Shown one piece after another: positions 25,780 to 39,396 of a stretch of DNA of 64,000 bases (position 1 is its first letter; the number at the start of each line of letters is the position of its first letter). A model generated the notes under the pieces. It ran no database searches. It had not been told where the DNA came from and saw nothing but the letters and a program-made list of their open reading frames with translations. Position numbers and translations under genes: made by a program. The DNA is from Halomonas saccharevitans (GTDB taxonomy: Bacteria; Pseudomonadota; Gammaproteobacteria; Pseudomonadales; Halomonadaceae): the NCBI RefSeq assembly GCF_900116405.1, contig NZ_FPAQ01000009.1, positions 30,115 to 94,114 of the forward strand. Direction: 5' to 3'.

Positions 25780-27174
25780 TCAAGCGCCGCTGTGGGGATT
25801 ACCGGAGCCGGTGAGGCGCGCCAGGGCCTGCTCGTCGAGGCGCTGCCGGTCGACCTTCAGATAGGCCAGGCGCTCCTCGGGAACGACCAGCACGTCCTCC
25901 ACCCCGGCCACGTCGGCGAAGCGCGCCATCAGCGTCTCCAGGGCGTCATCCTGTTCGTTGTCGTCGAGCGCCACCACCTCGCTGGAGAGATGGCGGGGAG
26001 GTGTCATGCCGGCCATCGCCGCCAGCCAGGCCAGGCCCAGCAGGCCGCAGCCGATGAAGACCGCGGAGAGCCCCCACTGCTGGGCGAGCCAGCCGCCGAG
26101 CACCCCACCGAGGAAGGCGCCGAGGAACTGGCTGGTGGAGTAGACGCCCATGGCGGTGCCCTTGGCGCCGGCCGGGGCCAGCTTGCTGAGCATCGAGGGC
26201 AGGGTCGCCTCGAGCAGGTTGAAGGCGATGAAGAACAGCAGCAGCCAGCCGAACAGCGCCCAGATCCCCTCGCCGAGGCCCGCCAGCCCGAACAGGCTCA
26301 GGGTGATGCCGGTGATCGCGGAGAGACACATGGCCTTCATGCGGCGCTGTTTCTCGGCGACGATCACCAGCGGCACCATGGCCACGAAGGCCAGCAGCAT
26401 GACGCCGAGATAGGTCAGGCCGTGCTGCTCGACGGCGATCCCCGCCTCTACCAGCCGGAAGGGCACGGCGACGAAGATCGCCATCAGCACCAGGTGCAGC
26501 GCGAAGATCGAGAGATCCATGCGCCACAGATCACTGCGCGCCAGGATGCTGCGTAGCTGCTCGCGGTCCATGCCGACGTCGCGGTGACGCACGCGACGCG
26601 GCGCCGGCGGCACCAGCTTCCACAGTACCGCCATGCCCAGCAGCCCCAGGGCGGCGGTGAACCAGAAGACGCCCGACAGACCATAATCCGCGGCGATCCA
26701 GGGCCCCAGCACCATGGCCACGGCGAAGGCCACGCCGATGGAGAGCCCGATGGTGGCCATGGCGGCGGTGCGTACCTCCTCGCGGGTCTGGTCGGCGAGC
26801 AGCGCCATGATGGCCGCGGCCACGGCACCGCTGCCCTGCAGGCAGCGCCCCAGGATCACCACGCCGATGGAGTCGGCCTGGGCGGCCACCAGGCTGCCGA
26901 GCATGAACAGCAGCAGCCCGACGGCGATCACCGGCTTGCGCCCCAGGCGGTCGGAGAGCAGCCCGAAGGGGATCTGCAGCACCGCCTGGGTGAGGCCGTA
27001 GATGCCCAGCGCCAGGCCGACCAGCAGCGGCGTGGCCCCCGCGAGGTCGTCGGCATACAGGGCCAGCACCGGCAGCACCATGAACAGCCCGAGCATGCGC
27101 GTGGCGTAGAGCCCGGCCAGCCCGGTGATGGCTCGACGCTCGGTGGCTAACAGCAGTCCTGAGACCTTTCGCAT
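25780..27174 (-). CDS. MFS transporter of the YajR type with C-terminal YAM domain
   Basis: 464 residues with 12 membrane helices. The start at 27174 ([23 protein letters not shown]) is the first that fits the family; the frame continues upstream without a membrane-protein pattern. MFS motif A is [11 protein letters not shown] after helix 2. The last 70 residues (from about 395) form a soluble ferredoxin-like YAM domain ([27 protein letters not shown]), as in E. coli YajR (454 residues). The transported compound is unknown. It is divergent from uvrA, sharing a 160-base regulatory region. Confidence 0.88.
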   Translation of the reverse strand: MRKVSGLLLATERRAITGLAGLYATRMLGLFMVLPVLALYADDLAGATPLLVGLALGIYGLTQAVLQIPFGLLSDRLGRKPVIAVGLLLFMLGSLVAAQADSIGVVILGRCLQGSGAVAAAIMALLADQTREEVRTAAMATIGLSIGVAFAVAMVLGPWIAADYGLSGVFWFTAALGLLGMAVLWKLVPPAPRRVRHRDVGMDREQLRSILARSDLWRMDLSIFALHLVLMAIFVAVPFRLVEAGIAVEQHGLTYLGVMLLAFVAMVPLVIVAEKQRRMKAMCLSAITGITLSLFGLAGLGEGIWALFGWLLLFFIAFNLLEATLPSMLSKLAPAGAKGTAMGVYSTSQFLGAFLGGVLGGWLAQQWGLSAVFIGCGLLGLAWLAAMAGMTPPRHLSSEVVALDDNEQDDALETLMARFADVAGVEDVLVVPEERLAYLKVDRQRLDEQALARLTGSGNPHSGA

Positions 27175-27274
27175 AGCGATTAGAACTTCCGTGGGCGGAC
27201 CCTGGGGGCCCGGAGATGGACCGCATATTCTAGCGGCTCGCCACCCCCCAGGGAAAGCCGAGGACGGCGGCGCT

Positions 27275-27304
27275 TTGCCGCCGGTGCGGCCCGCCCCGTA
27301 TAAT
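27275..27304 (+). promoter_or_regulatory. Probable sigma70 promoter of uvrA
   Basis: TTGCCG (27275-27280), 18-base spacer, consensus TATAAT (27299-27304), 30 bases before the uvrA ATG. The -10 is perfect, the -35 matches 4 of 6. No CTGT-N8-ACAG LexA box overlaps it. Confidence 0.65.
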
Positions 27305-27334
27305 CGAGGTTTTGCCGCGTCCGGCGAGGTGCGA

Positions 27335-30190
<2,856 letters not shown>

Positions 30191-30270
30191 TCCCATGACC
30201 CGGCGCGGCCGCCTCGATCTGAGGCTATCGCGTCGGGCCCCTGCCGCTACTCAGCCATAAGTCAGGCATA

Positions 30271-30299
30271 AAAAACCGGCTCCCTGGGGGAGCCGGTTT
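30271..30299 (-). terminator. Intrinsic terminator of the alpha operon (after rplQ)
   Basis: aaaccggctccc / gggagccggttt stem with a short TGG loop. Read on the minus strand it ends in TTTTTTAT, a proper T-run, 34 bases after the rplQ stop. It closes the long minus-strand ribosomal block and also lies about 80 bases past the convergent uvrA stop. Confidence 0.9.
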
Positions 30300-30332
30300 G
30301 GGTCTCGGGACGTAAAGGTCACCGGTCGAGGA

Positions 30333-30716
30333 TCACTCCTCGGCGGCTTCCTCGACGACCGGACGGTCGACCAGTTCGACGAAGGCCATGGGGGCGTTGT
30401 CGCCGGTGCGGAAGCCGCACTTGAGGATACGGACGTAACCGCCCGGACGCTCGGCGTAACGCGGACCCAGCTCGTTGAAGAGCTTGCCGACCGTTTCCTT
30501 GGAGCGGGTACGGCTGAAGGCCAGACGACGGTTGGCGACGCTGTCCTGCTTGGCCAGGGTGATCAGCGGCTCGATGACGCGACGCAGCTCCTTGGCCTTG
30601 GGCAGGGTTGTCTTGATCACTTCGTGCTCGACCAGCGAGACAGACATGTTCTTGAACATGGCCTGACGATGCGTGCTGGTACGATTCAGGTGACGACCAC
30701 TCTTACGATGACGCAT
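30333..30716 (-). CDS. rplQ: 50S ribosomal protein L17
   Basis: 127 residues, standard for gammaproteobacterial L17, which sits near the peptide exit tunnel. Typical start [20 protein letters not shown] and the [19 protein letters not shown] stretch; the acidic tail VVEEAAEE is a lineage extension. It is the last gene of the alpha operon, 39 bases after rpoA, and is followed by the operon terminator. Confidence 0.99.
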   Translation of the reverse strand: MRHRKSGRHLNRTSTHRQAMFKNMSVSLVEHEVIKTTLPKAKELRRVIEPLITLAKQDSVANRRLAFSRTRSKETVGKLFNELGPRYAERPGGYVRILKCGFRTGDNAPMAFVELVDRPVVEEAAEE

Positions 30717-30755
30717 GGTTGTGATTCCTTACCAAACTGGGACTCGAGTCGAGGC

Positions 30756-31754
30756 TCACGCGGAGGCCTTGTCGTCCTTCAGGCTAGCGGGCGGCCAGTT
30801 TTCCAGCCGCATGCCCAGAGAAAGCCCGCGGGCGGCCAACACGTCCTTGATCTCATTCAGGGACTTCTTGCCGAGATTGGGGGTCTTCAGCAGCTCCACC
30901 TCGGTGCGCTGGATCAGATCCCCGATGTAGTAGATGTTCTCGGCCTTCAGGCAGTTGGCGCTGCGAACGGTCAACTCGAGATCGTCTACGGGGCGCAGCA
31001 GGATCGGATCGATATGATCCTCTTCCTCCACCACTTCCTGTTCCTTGTCGGCTTCCAGGTCGACGAACGCGGCCAGCTGCTCTTGCAGGATGGTAGCGCT
31101 GCGACGGATCGCCTCTTCCGGATCCAGGGTGCCGTCGGTTTCCAGGTTGATGATCAGCTTATCGAGGTCGGTGCGCTGTTCGACGCGCGCGGCCTCGACC
31201 GAGTAGGAAACCCGACGCACAGGGCTGAAGGTAGCATCCAGCTGCAGGCGACCGATGGCGCGGGACTCGTCGTCGGCGTCGCCACGAGCGTCCGCGGGCT
31301 CATAGCCGCGGCCGCGAGCGACCTTGAGCTGCATCTTCAGCTCGGATCCCTCGTTGACGTGGGCGATGACATGCTCGGGGTTGACGATCTCGACGTCATG
31401 GTCGAGCGCGATATCCCCTGCCGTCACGACGGCCGGCCCCTGCTTGTTCAGCGAGAGCACTGCCTCGTCGCGGCTATGCATCCGGAGCGCCACGTCCTTG
31501 AGGTTCAGGAGGATTTCGATGACATCTTCCTGGACGCCCTCGATCGCGCTGTACTCATGCTCGACGCCGGTGATCTCGGCTTCCACCACGGCACAGCCGG
31601 GCATGGACGAGAGCAGGATGCGACGCAGGGCATTCCCCAGCGTGTGGCCGAAGCCACGCTCGAAAGGCTCGAGCACGATCTTGGCGTGGTGTGCGCTGAT
31701 CTCTTCGACCTTGATGTCACGAGGACGGAGAAACTCTGTCACTGAACGCTGCAT
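30756..31754 (-). CDS. rpoA: RNA polymerase alpha subunit
   Basis: 332 residues with the start at 31754 ([20 protein letters not shown]); the frame extends 23 codons further upstream into the rpsD-rpoA spacer but the family start is clear. The N-terminal dimerisation domain (about 1-235) includes [21 protein letters not shown]. The linker (235-250) is acidic. The C-terminal domain (250-325: [18 protein letters not shown], then [16 protein letters not shown]) that contacts UP elements and activators is fully conserved. Confidence 0.99.
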   Translation of the reverse strand: MQRSVTEFLRPRDIKVEEISAHHAKIVLEPFERGFGHTLGNALRRILLSSMPGCAVVEAEITGVEHEYSAIEGVQEDVIEILLNLKDVALRMHSRDEAVLSLNKQGPAVVTAGDIALDHDVEIVNPEHVIAHVNEGSELKMQLKVARGRGYEPADARGDADDESRAIGRLQLDATFSPVRRVSYSVEAARVEQRTDLDKLIINLETDGTLDPEEAIRRSATILQEQLAAFVDLEADKEQEVVEEEDHIDPILLRPVDDLELTVRSANCLKAENIYYIGDLIQRTEVELLKTPNLGKKSLNEIKDVLAARGLSLGMRLENWPPASLKDDKASA

Positions 31755-31837
31755 ATGAACACCTATCAGGCTGCCAAACGGATTGTCGGTACTCCAGGTC
31801 GCCCCCGCGGACGGGGACGACACGACGCGGGCGCCGC

Positions 31838-32458
31838 TTACTTGGAGTACAGCTCGACGATCAGGTTTTCGTTGATGTCGGCAGACAGGTCACCGCGTTC
31901 AGGCAGGGCCTTGAAAGTGCCTTCCATCTTCTTGGCATCGGTCTCGACCCACACCACGTCGCCGCGGTTGGCGGCGATGGCCAGGGAAGTCTGGATGCGC
32001 GCCTGGTTCTTCGCCTTCTCACGGACGGAGACCACGTCACCCGGCTTGACCTGGTAGGACGCCACGTTGACGGTCTTGCCGTTGACGGAGATCGCCTTGT
32101 GGCTGACCAGCTGGCGTGACTCCGAGCGCGTGGAGCCGAAGCCCATGCGGTAGACGACGTTATCCAGTCGGGATTCGAGAAGCTGCAGCAACAACTCGCC
32201 GGTCGCGCCCTTCAGACGGGCCGCTTCCTTGTAGTAGTTGCGGAACTGCTTCTCGAGTACGCCGTACATGCGACGTACTTTCTGCTTCTCGCGAAGCTGC
32301 AAGCCGTAGTCGGAAAGACGCTGACGGCGCTGGCCGTGCACACCCGGAATCTGCTCGGATTTGCACTTCTTCTCGAAGGGAGTGACACCGCTCTTGAGGA
32401 AGAGATCGGTCCCCTCACGACGAGACAGTTTGCACTTCGGTCCAATGTAACGAGCCAT
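31838..32458 (-). CDS. rpsD: 30S ribosomal protein S4
   Basis: 206 residues, the same length as in E. coli. S4 binds the 5' domain of 16S rRNA at the start of 30S assembly and in E. coli represses translation of its own alpha operon. [20 protein letters not shown] and the S4 RNA-binding domain (about 95-160: [21 protein letters not shown]) are visible. Zinc-type cysteines are lacking, as usual in this group. It lies 12 bases after rpsK. Confidence 0.99.
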   Translation of the reverse strand: MARYIGPKCKLSRREGTDLFLKSGVTPFEKKCKSEQIPGVHGQRRQRLSDYGLQLREKQKVRRMYGVLEKQFRNYYKEAARLKGATGELLLQLLESRLDNVVYRMGFGSTRSESRQLVSHKAISVNGKTVNVASYQVKPGDVVSVREKAKNQARIQTSLAIAANRGDVVWVETDAKKMEGTFKALPERGDLSADINENLIVELYSK

Positions 32459-32470
32459 GAATCTGTCTCC

Positions 32471-32857
32471 TTAAACGCGGCGTTTCTTCGGCGGACGGCA
32501 GCCATTGTGCGGAATGGGCGTCGCGTCGGTGATGCTTTGCACGCGGAAGCCGGCGGCATTGAGCGCGCGCACGGCAGATTCACGGCCAGGACCGGGGCCC
32601 TTGACCAGCACGTCGACGTTTTTCACACCATACTCGGCTGCAGCGGTCGCTGCACGTTCGCTTGCCACTTGAGCAGCGAACGGGGTGCTCTTGCGAGAAC
32701 CACGAAAACCCGAACCACCGGCAGTCGCCCAGGAAAGGGCGTTGCCCTGGCGGTCTGTGATCGTAATGATCGTGTTGTTAAAAGAGGCATGGATATGCGC
32801 AACGGCATCCACGACCTGCTTTTTAACCTTTTTACGGTTGCTACGCGGGTTAGCCAT
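32471..32857 (-). CDS. rpsK: 30S ribosomal protein S11
   Basis: 128 residues; part of the 30S platform that contacts the mRNA at the E site. The family segments [35 protein letters not shown] and the C-terminal [16 protein letters not shown] are intact. It lies 39 bases after rpsM in the alpha operon. Confidence 0.99.
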   Translation of the reverse strand: MANPRSNRKKVKKQVVDAVAHIHASFNNTIITITDRQGNALSWATAGGSGFRGSRKSTPFAAQVASERAATAAAEYGVKNVDVLVKGPGPGRESAVRALNAAGFRVQSITDATPIPHNGCRPPKKRRV

Positions 32858-32896
32858 GTTGATGTCTATTCCTGTCTTTACGCCAGAACGTGCGTG

Positions 32897-33253
32897 TTAT
32901 TTGCGGATCGGCTTGCGCGGGCCCTTACGGGTACGCGCATTGGTCTTGGTACGCTGACCACGCAGCGGAAGACCACGACGATGACGCAGACCACGATAGC
33001 AACCCAGGTCCATGAGACGCTTGATGTTCAGCGTCACATCACGACGAAGGTCACCTTCCACGGTGTACTTGCCGACTTCAGAGCGCAGGGTATCCAGATC
33101 TTCACTGGACAGCTCCTGGATCTTGATGGTCGGCGCGATGCCGGTCGCGGCACAGATCTCCTGCGCGCGAGTACGGCCAATCCCGAAGATATAGGTCAGC
33201 GAGATCGCCGCATGCTTGTTGTCCGGGATATTGACGCCTGCAATACGGGCCAT
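32897..33253 (-). CDS. rpsM: 30S ribosomal protein S13
   Basis: 118 residues; head protein that forms bridges to the 50S subunit and touches P-site tRNA with its basic tail. [20 protein letters not shown], the helix-two-turn-helix region, and the [20 protein letters not shown] tail are typical. It is the first gene after the hairpin-bearing spacer at 33254-33377, so the alpha operon proper may begin here. Confidence 0.99.
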   Translation of the reverse strand: MARIAGVNIPDNKHAAISLTYIFGIGRTRAQEICAATGIAPTIKIQELSSEDLDTLRSEVGKYTVEGDLRRDVTLNIKRLMDLGCYRGLRHRRGLPLRGQRTKTNARTRKGPRKPIRK

Positions 33254-33310
33254 CAGCTTACTCCGAAATTTGAGCGGCTTGCTCGATTAATCATCTACAA
33301 AAGGCGCAAC

Positions 33311-33348
33311 AGCATACCCCTTTCCTCGCCTGAGGACAAGGGGCATGC
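33311..33348 (-). promoter_or_regulatory. Hairpin and candidate promoter between rpmJ and rpsM
   Basis: In the 124-base rpmJ-rpsM gap the minus strand can form a stem GCATGCCCCTT / AAGGGGTATGC. The same bases offer TTGTCC (33334-33339), a 17-base spacer, and TATGCT (33311-33316), a plausible sigma70 promoter for rpsM-rplQ. In E. coli S4 represses the alpha operon through a structure upstream of rpsM; I cannot show that structure here. Confidence 0.45.
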
Positions 33349-33377
33349 CGGCACCCGGTTCAGTGCAGCGTCGGGTA

Positions 33378-33491
33378 TTAACCCTGGCGCTGCTTGTGCC
33401 GCGGCTCGCTGCAGATGACGCGCACGGCGCCATTGCGACGAATGATCTTGCAGTTGCGGCACATTTTCTTCACGGAAGCTCGAACTTTCAT
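33378..33491 (-). CDS. rpmJ: 50S ribosomal protein L36
   Basis: 37 residues, [20 protein letters not shown] then [17 protein letters not shown]. It keeps the zinc ligands C11, C14, C27 and H32, so it is the zinc-binding (C+) form. Sits between secY and rpsM as in most proteobacteria, 29 bases after the secY stop. Confidence 0.98.
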   Translation of the reverse strand: MKVRASVKKMCRNCKIIRRNGAVRVICSEPRHKQRQG

Positions 33492-33520
33492 CGTTCTCTC
33501 CAAATCGCCAGCGGCGCGCC

Positions 33521-34852
33521 TCAGCGCATGATGCCGCCGCTACCGTAGCCTTTCAGGTTGGACTTCTTCATCACCGACTCGTACTGATTCGACATGAGGT
33601 GCGACTGCACCTGGGCCATGAAGTCCATGATGACCACTACCACGATCAGCAGCGAAGTGCCGCCGAAGAAGAACGGCACGTTCCAGGCCACGATCAGGAA
33701 CTGGGGCATCAGGGAAACCGCAGTGATGTAAAGCGCGCCGAACAGGGTCAAGCGGGTCATGACCTTGTCGATGTAGCGAGCGGTCTGCTCGCCGGGGCGG
33801 ATGCCCGGCAGGAAGGCCCCTGACTTCTTGAGGTTGTCAGCGACATCCTTAGGGTTGAAGACCAGCGCTGTGTAAAAGAAGCAGAAGAATACCACCGCCG
33901 CGGCGAAAAGCAAGATGTAGAGCGGCTGTCCCGGACCGAGGGCCTGGGACGCGCTCTGCAGCCATTCCATGCCATCGCCGGCACCGACCCACTGTCCGAG
34001 CGAGGCTGGGAACAGCAGGATGCTCGAGGCAAAGATCGCCGGAATCACGCCCGCCATGTTGACCTTGAGTGGCAGATAGCTGCTCTGGCCGGCATACATC
34101 TTGTTGCCTACCTGGCGACGCGGATAGTTCACGGTGAGGCGACGCTGGCCGCGCTCGATGAACACCACGAAGGCCACGGTGGCGATGCCCAGCACGGTCA
34201 GGGCCAGCAGCGGCAGGACGTTCCAGGCACCCTCGTTGCGGGCCAGCTCGAAGGCCTGCCCCACGGCGCCCGGAAGGCCGGCGACGATCCCCGAGAAGAT
34301 CAGCAGCGAGATACCATTGCCGATACCCTTCTCGGTGATCTGCTCACCCAGCCACATCAGGAACACCGCCCCGGTGACGAAGGTCACGATGGCGGTGAAG
34401 TAGAAGCTGAAGTCGGCCGAGTAGGCGATCCCCTGGCTGGCGAGACCCACCGACATGCCGGTGGCCTGCACCAGGGCCAGCAGTACCGTACCGTAGCGGG
34501 TGTACTGGCTGATCTTACGACGGCCGGCCTCACCCTCCTTCTTCAGCTGCTCGAGCTGAGGCGAGACCGCTGTCATCAGCTGCATGATGATCGACGCCGA
34601 GATGTAGGGCATGATGCCCAGCGCCATGATACTCATGCGCTCCAGGGCACCGCCCGAGAACATGTTGAACATGCCCAGGATGGTGCCCTGCTGCTCCCTG
34701 AACAAGGCAGCAAGCTGGTCAGGATTGATACCGGGAACGGGGATGTGGGCACCGATACGGTAGACCACGATGGCGAGGAGCACGAAGCGCAGACGCGCCC
34801 AGAGTTCACCCAGACCGCTACCCATCGCCGGCATGTTTCCTGACTTAGCCAT
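33521..34852 (-). CDS. secY: Preprotein translocase subunit SecY
   Basis: 443-residue core channel of the Sec translocon, with ten membrane helices. Conserved parts include the helix 2 plug region ([20 protein letters not shown]), the cytosolic loop before helix 7 ([20 protein letters not shown]) and the helix 10 region. It is directly adjacent to rplO (the two frames abut), the last spc operon gene before rpmJ. Its partner SecE is encoded at 60349-60717 in this window. Confidence 0.99.
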   Translation of the reverse strand: MAKSGNMPAMGSGLGELWARLRFVLLAIVVYRIGAHIPVPGINPDQLAALFREQQGTILGMFNMFSGGALERMSIMALGIMPYISASIIMQLMTAVSPQLEQLKKEGEAGRRKISQYTRYGTVLLALVQATGMSVGLASQGIAYSADFSFYFTAIVTFVTGAVFLMWLGEQITEKGIGNGISLLIFSGIVAGLPGAVGQAFELARNEGAWNVLPLLALTVLGIATVAFVVFIERGQRRLTVNYPRRQVGNKMYAGQSSYLPLKVNMAGVIPAIFASSILLFPASLGQWVGAGDGMEWLQSASQALGPGQPLYILLFAAAVVFFCFFYTALVFNPKDVADNLKKSGAFLPGIRPGEQTARYIDKVMTRLTLFGALYITAVSLMPQFLIVAWNVPFFFGGTSLLIVVVVIMDFMAQVQSHLMSNQYESVMKKSNLKGYGSGGIMR

Positions 34853-35287
34853 TTAGTCCTCTACCTTGCCGCCGGCGGCTTCGATCGCGGCACGGGCACC
34901 CTTGGTGACCTTGAGACCGCGGACCGCAACCGCCTTGTTCAGTTCGCCGGAAAGGATCACCTTGGCATGCTTGGTGGCATCCTTGAGCACGTTGGCTTCC
35001 TTGAGGGTGTCCAGGGTGACGTCGTCACCCGCGACCCGGGCCAGTTCGGCCAGGCGGACTTCCTCGGAAACCAGCGACTTCGCGGAGGTGAAGCCGAACT
35101 TCGGCAGGCGCCGCTGCAGCGGCATCTGACCGCCCTCGAAACCGGGCTTCACGCTGCCGCCGCTGCGCGACTTCAGGCCCTTGTGGCCACGGCCACCGGT
35201 CTTGCCCAGACCGGAGCCGATGCCACGACCGACGCGCTTCTCGGCGTGCTTGGAGCCCGGTGCCGGGCTCAGGCTATTGAGTTTCAT
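34853..35287 (-). CDS. rplO: 50S ribosomal protein L15
   Basis: 144 residues, a late-assembling 50S protein binding 23S r[23 protein letters not shown] and the Gly/Arg-rich [20 protein letters not shown] segment are diagnostic. Three bases separate it from rpmD and none from secY, so the genes are cotranscribed. Confidence 0.99.
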   Translation of the reverse strand: MKLNSLSPAPGSKHAEKRVGRGIGSGLGKTGGRGHKGLKSRSGGSVKPGFEGGQMPLQRRLPKFGFTSAKSLVSEEVRLAELARVAGDDVTLDTLKEANVLKDATKHAKVILSGELNKAVAVRGLKVTKGARAAIEAAGGKVED

Positions 35288-35290
35288 GGA

Positions 35291-35473
35291 TTACTCTCCC
35301 TCAACACGCACAAGGTAGTTGACCTTGTGGATCATGCCGCGCACGGCAGGGGTGTCTTCCAGCTCAACCGTGTGACCGATGCGACGCAGGCCGAGGCCCT
35401 TCATGGTGGCCTTGTGCTTGGCCAGTACGCCGATGGTGCTGCGGTTCTGGGTAACCTTGATCGTTGCTGACAT
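35291..35473 (-). CDS. rpmD: 50S ribosomal protein L30
   Basis: 60 residues; small 50S protein with the ferredoxin-like fold. [20 protein letters not shown] and [20 protein letters not shown] are the family pattern. It starts five bases after the rpsE stop. Confidence 0.98.
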   Translation of the reverse strand: MSATIKVTQNRSTIGVLAKHKATMKGLGLRRIGHTVELEDTPAVRGMIHKVNYLVRVEGE

Positions 35474-35478
35474 GGTGT

Positions 35479-35979
35479 TTACCCCGTGATCGCTTCGACA
35501 GGCAGACCGCGCTTGGCGGCTACGTCTTCCGGCGACTGCAGGGAGGCCAGACCGTTAACGGTCGCCCGCACCACGTTCACCGGGTTGGTGGAGCCGTAGC
35601 ACTTGGCCAGGACGTTATGCACGCCAGCCAGCTCGAGCACGGAGCGCATGGCACCGCCGGCGATGATCCCGGTACCGTCGGAGGCCGGCTGCATGTACAC
35701 CTTGGAGGCGCCGTGACGGGCCTTGACCGGGTACTGCAGGGTGCCACCGGTGAGGTTCACCTTGACCATGTTGCGGCGCGCCTGGTCCATGGCCTTCTGG
35801 ATCGCGACCGGCACTTCACGTGCCTTGCCGCGGCCGAAGCCCACACGACCGTTACCGTCACCCACGACGGTCAGGGCGGTGAAACCGAAGATTCGGCCAC
35901 CCTTGACCACCTTGGCGACACGGTTGATCTGCACGAGCTTTTCCTGCAGATCGCCGTTTTGCTGTTCGTTCTTCGCCAT
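35479..35979 (-). CDS. rpsE: 30S ribosomal protein S5
   Basis: 166 residues; at the mRNA entry pore, with roles in decoding accuracy and helicase action. The N-terminal double-stranded-RNA-binding-like fold ([20 protein letters not shown]) and the [20 protein letters not shown] segment are intact, with no change at the usual spectinomycin-resistance loop (VVKGGR). Confidence 0.99.
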   Translation of the reverse strand: MAKNEQQNGDLQEKLVQINRVAKVVKGGRIFGFTALTVVGDGNGRVGFGRGKAREVPVAIQKAMDQARRNMVKVNLTGGTLQYPVKARHGASKVYMQPASDGTGIIAGGAMRSVLELAGVHNVLAKCYGSTNPVNVVRATVNGLASLQSPEDVAAKRGLPVEAITG

Positions 35980-35990
35980 CGTAAAACCCT

Positions 35991-36341
35991 TTAGAATTCC
36001 AGGCCGCCTTCACGAGCGGCGTCAGCCAAGGCCTTCACACGACCGTGGTACTTGAAGCCGGCACGATCGAAAGCCACCTGGGTGATGCCAGCCTGCTTGG
36101 CACGTTCGGCAATCAGCGCGCCCACTTTGGAGGCGGCGTCGGCGTTGCCGGTCGCACCCTCGCGCAGGGCCTTGTCCAGCGTGGAAGCGCTGGCGAGGAC
36201 CTTGCCACCATCCGGCGAGATGATCTGCGCGTAGATGTGGCGGGGGGTACGATTGACGCACAGGCGATACACGCCCAGCTCGCGGATCTTGGCGCGAGCA
36301 CGGCGGGCACGACGGAGACGAGATTCTTTCTTCGCGTTCAT
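35991..36341 (-). CDS. rplR: 50S ribosomal protein L18
   Basis: 116 residues; binds 5S rRNA together with L5 and L25 in the central protuberance. The basic N terminus ([20 protein letters not shown]) and [40 protein letters not shown] are typical. Eleven bases separate its stop from rpsE. Confidence 0.99.
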   Translation of the reverse strand: MNAKKESRLRRARRARAKIRELGVYRLCVNRTPRHIYAQIISPDGGKVLASASTLDKALREGATGNADAASKVGALIAERAKQAGITQVAFDRAGFKYHGRVKALADAAREGGLEF

Positions 36342-36350
36342 AACCCTGCC

Positions 36351-36881
36351 TTACTTCTTCTTGGCTTCTTTGCGACGCACCTGCTCGTCGGCGTACCGGA
36401 CACCCTTGCCCTTGTAGGGCTCGGGCGGACGGAAGGCGCGGATTTCCGCAGCACACTGGCCGAGGGCCTGCTTGTCCGCGCTCTTCAGCACGATGACGGT
36501 GTTCTTCGGCGTTTCCGCCGTGACACCTTCAGGCAGGGTGTAGTCGACCGGGTGCGAGAAGCCCAGTGTAAGATTGAGCGTCTGGCCCTTGGCCTGGGCA
36601 CGATAACCGACGCCGATGATTTCGAGGGTCTTGGTAAAGCCCTCGCTGACACCGGTGACCAGGTTCTGAACCAGGGCACGGGTGGTACCGACCATTGCCC
36701 AGCTCTTCGCGCTTTCGCTCGGCTGGAAGGTCAGCTGTCCCTCTTCCTGACCGATCACCACATCGTGGTGAACGGTCATGGACAGGGTGCCCTGGCTGCC
36801 CTTGACGGACAGCTGGTCACCGTCGAGCTTGATCTCGACGCCTGCGGGCAGTTTGACCGGATATTTGGCTACGCGGGACAT
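36351..36881 (-). CDS. rplF: 50S ribosomal protein L6
   Basis: 176 residues with two repeated RNA-binding domains (about 1-80 and 82-170); it contacts helix 97 of 23S rRNA near the factor-binding site. [20 protein letters not shown] and [20 protein letters not shown] mark it. The tail [20 protein letters not shown] is the standard ending. Confidence 0.99.
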   Translation of the reverse strand: MSRVAKYPVKLPAGVEIKLDGDQLSVKGSQGTLSMTVHHDVVIGQEEGQLTFQPSESAKSWAMVGTTRALVQNLVTGVSEGFTKTLEIIGVGYRAQAKGQTLNLTLGFSHPVDYTLPEGVTAETPKNTVIVLKSADKQALGQCAAEIRAFRPPEPYKGKGVRYADEQVRRKEAKKK

Positions 36882-36890
36882 TCCAAACTC

Positions 36891-37283
36891 CTAGAATACG
36901 GTGCAGATGACTTCGCCACCGACACCCGCCTGACGAGCCGCGCGATCCGTCATCACCCCATTGGAGGTAGTGACGATGGCGACGCCCAGACCTTCGGCGA
37001 CCTTCGGCAGCGCGTCCTTGCCCTTGTACTGGCGCAGGGACGGCTTGGAAACCCGCTGCAGGTGCTCGATGACCGGCTTACCCTCGAAGTACTTGAGGGT
37101 CACGGTCAGTTCGGGCTTGGCGGACTCGCTGACGGCGAAATCGCCGATGTAGCCCTCTTCCTTCAGCACGCGGGCCACCTCGACCTTCAGCTTGGAGGAC
37201 GGCATGGAAACCGTCTCCTTGGTGGCCATCTGCGCATTGCGGATACGGGTGAACATATCCGCCAGAGTGTCTTGCATGCTCAT
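36891..37283 (-). CDS. rpsH: 30S ribosomal protein S8
   Basis: 130 residues; binds the central domain of 16S rRNA and in E. coli is the translational repressor of the spc operon. [20 protein letters not shown] and [20 protein letters not shown] are the expected ends. Two possible starts, 37283 and 37277, differ by two residues (MS before MQD). Confidence 0.99.
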   Translation of the reverse strand: MSMQDTLADMFTRIRNAQMATKETVSMPSSKLKVEVARVLKEEGYIGDFAVSESAKPELTVTLKYFEGKPVIEHLQRVSKPSLRQYKGKDALPKVAEGLGVAIVTTSNGVMTDRAARQAGVGGEVICTVF

Positions 37284-37315
37284 TTACGTTGCGCTCCTGA
37301 TGATTCTACGTGGCG

Positions 37316-37621
37316 TTACCAGCTGGACTTCTTGAGTCCGGGCACATCGCCACGCATGGCGGCTTCACGCAGCTTGTTGCGGCCGAGGCCGAACTTGTTG
37401 TAGTAGCCGTGCGGACGGCCGGTGATACGGCAGCGGTTGCGCTGGCGCACCGGGCTGGAGTCACGCGGCAACTGCTGCAGCTTGAGCTGCGCGTCGAAGC
37501 GCTCTTCGTCAGAAGCGTTCACGTCCTGGATAAGCGCCTTGAGCTCAGCGCGCTTGGCGGCATATTTCGCCACCAGCTTGGTGCGCTTCGCCTCACGCTC
37601 TACCATGCTTTTCTTTGCCAT
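37316..37621 (-). CDS. rpsN: 30S ribosomal protein S14, zinc-free form
   Basis: 101 residues, the long form without the CxxC zinc ligands; it binds the 30S head. [20 protein letters not shown] and [20 protein letters not shown] are diagnostic. Ten bases after rplE in the spc operon. Confidence 0.99.
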   Translation of the reverse strand: MAKKSMVEREAKRTKLVAKYAAKRAELKALIQDVNASDEERFDAQLKLQQLPRDSSPVRQRNRCRITGRPHGYYNKFGLGRNKLREAAMRGDVPGLKKSSW

Positions 37622-37631
37622 GATCCCACCC

Positions 37632-38171
37632 TTATTTCTTGAACGGGAAGTTCAGCGCGCCGAGCAGCGCACGACCTTCTTCATCGGTGTTGGCGGTGGT
37701 GGTGATGGTGACATCCAGACCACGGATCCGATCGATCTTATCATACTCGATCTCCGGGAAGATGATCTGCTCACGCACCCCCATGGAGTAGTTGCCACGA
37801 CCGTCGAAGGACTTCGGGTTGAGACCACGGAAGTCACGCACGCGGGGGATCGCGATGTTCACCAGGCGATCGAGGAAGTCCCACATGCGCTCGGAGCGCA
37901 GGGTCACCTTGATCCCGATCGGCCAGCCTTCGCGCACCTTGAAGCCCGCGATGGACTTGCGTGCCTTGGTCACCAGCGGCTTCTGACCGGAGAGCTTCTC
38001 CAGGTCGCCGATGGCGTTGTCGATCAGCTTCTTGTCGCTGGTCGCCTCGCCGATCCCCATGTTCAGGGTCACCTTGGTGACCCGGGGTACCTGCATCACG
38101 TTGGCGTAGCTGAACTGCTCTTGGAGTTTAGCCACCACCTCGTTCTGATAACGTTCTTTCAAGTTCGCCAT
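37632..38171 (-). CDS. rplE: 50S ribosomal protein L5
   Basis: 179 residues; carries 5S rRNA into the central protuberance and touches P-site t[35 protein letters not shown] and the C-terminal [20 protein letters not shown] match the family throughout. Confidence 0.99.
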   Translation of the reverse strand: MANLKERYQNEVVAKLQEQFSYANVMQVPRVTKVTLNMGIGEATSDKKLIDNAIGDLEKLSGQKPLVTKARKSIAGFKVREGWPIGIKVTLRSERMWDFLDRLVNIAIPRVRDFRGLNPKSFDGRGNYSMGVREQIIFPEIEYDKIDRIRGLDVTITTTANTDEEGRALLGALNFPFKK

Positions 38172-38189
38172 TTTGCTATCCGACTCGCG

Positions 38190-38504
38190 TTAGCCGTCGA
38201 TCTGCGACTGCGTCGACTTGTAGATACGTACCTTGGTACCGTCTTCCTGAACCTGGAAGCCGACGCGATCCGCCTTGCCGGTCTCCTGGTTGAAGATGGC
38301 CACGTTGGACGCGTGAATCGATGCCTCGCGCTCGACGATACCGCCCTGGTTGCCCGCCATCGGGTTGGGCTTGGTGTGACGCTTGATCATGTTCACACCG
38401 GACACCACGAAACGGTTTTCGAGAACCCGCTTCACGGTGCCACGCTTGCCCTTGTCCTTGCCGGCGATGACGATGACTTCATCGTCACGTTTGATCTTTT
38501 GCAT
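38190..38504 (-). CDS. rplX: 50S ribosomal protein L24
   Basis: 104 residues; an assembly initiator bound to the 5' end of 23S rRNA. The KOW motif is at the start ([20 protein letters not shown]), followed by [20 protein letters not shown]. Fourteen bases after the rplN stop. Confidence 0.99.
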   Translation of the reverse strand: MQKIKRDDEVIVIAGKDKGKRGTVKRVLENRFVVSGVNMIKRHTKPNPMAGNQGGIVEREASIHASNVAIFNQETGKADRVGFQVQEDGTKVRIYKSTQSQIDG

Positions 38505-38518
38505 ATCCGCCTCGCTCC

Positions 38519-38890
38519 TTACAGCACTTCAGGCGCCAAGGAAATGATCTTCATGAACTTCTCGTTGCGAAGCTCACGCGTCACCGGCCCGAAGATACGG
38601 GTACCGATCGGCTGATCGTTGGTGTTGTTCAACAACACAGCCGCATTTCCATCGAAGCGGATCAGCGAACCGTCGTTACGACGGACGCCACTACGGGTGC
38701 GAACCACCACCGCTTTGAGGACCTGGCCCTTCTTGACCTTGCCACGCGGAATGGCTTCCTTCACCGTGACCTTGATGACGTCGCCGACGTGCGCGTAGCG
38801 GCGGTGAGAACCGCCCAGCACCTTGATGCACTGCACCCGGCGCGCTCCGCTGTTGTCGGCGACATCCAGCATTGTCTGAGTCTGAATCAT
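38519..38890 (-). CDS. rplN: 50S ribosomal protein L14
   Basis: 123 residues; lies at the subunit interface and binds 23S rRNA and L19. [40 protein letters not shown] and the C-terminal [19 protein letters not shown] are near-identical to enterobacterial L14. It is the first gene of the spc operon in E. coli; the 52-base gap to rpsQ holds no clear promoter. Confidence 0.99.
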   Translation of the reverse strand: MIQTQTMLDVADNSGARRVQCIKVLGGSHRRYAHVGDVIKVTVKEAIPRGKVKKGQVLKAVVVRTRSGVRRNDGSLIRFDGNAAVLLNNTNDQPIGTRIFGPVTRELRNEKFMKIISLAPEVL

Positions 38891-38942
38891 CGGTTTTCTC
38901 CAAACCTAATCTGACTGCACTGGATTAACCGGCGTGAGCCGA

Positions 38943-39203
38943 TCAACCCTTGGCCTGTTCGACGACTTCGATCAGGGTCCAGGACTTGTTCTTCGACAGC
39001 GGACGGCACTCCTGAATGGAAACCGTGTCGCCGGCCTTGGCCTGGTTCGACTCGTCGTGGGCGTGCAGCTTGGTGGAGCGCTTGACATATTTGCCGTAGA
39101 TCGGGTGGCGCTCACGACGCTCGATCATGACAACGATGGACTTGTCCATCTTGTCGCTCACCACCTTGCCGGTGAGCGTACGGGCTTTCTTCTCTTCGAC
39201 CAT
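38943..39203 (-). CDS. rpsQ: 30S ribosomal protein S17
   Basis: 86 residues with the ATG start at 39203 ([20 protein letters not shown]). A GTG at 39212, inside the end of rpmC, would add three residues and has the better-spaced ribosome binding site (GAGAAGG); I kept the ATG for its likeness to related S17 proteins. An OB-fold protein binding the 5' domain of 16S r[12 protein letters not shown] and [18 protein letters not shown] are typical. Confidence 0.97.
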   Translation of the reverse strand: MVEEKKARTLTGKVVSDKMDKSIVVMIERRERHPIYGKYVKRSTKLHAHDESNQAKAGDTVSIQECRPLSKNKSWTLIEVVEQAKG

Positions 39204-39204
39204 C

Positions 39205-39396
39205 TCAGTCACCTGCCTTCTCGTTGAGCACAGTCTTCACGCGGGCGATATCCCGACGAACCTGCTTGAGCAGATGAGTCTGGCTCAGCTGACCGGTGGC
39301 CTTCTGCATGCGCAGGTTGAACTGCTCGCGGAGGAGTTCGAAAAGCTGCTCCTGGAGCTGCTCTGCTGACTTTTCACGAATTTCCTGGGCTTTCAT
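39205..39396 (-). CDS. rpmC: 50S ribosomal protein L29
   Basis: 63 residues, a two-helix hairpin at the exit tunnel near the trigger factor site. [20 protein letters not shown] and [20 protein letters not shown] match the family. The ATG at 39396 overlaps the rplP stop by one base (TGATG); a GTG one codon earlier is also possible. Confidence 0.98.
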   Translation of the reverse strand: MKAQEIREKSAEQLQEQLFELLREQFNLRMQKATGQLSQTHLLKQVRRDIARVKTVLNEKAGD

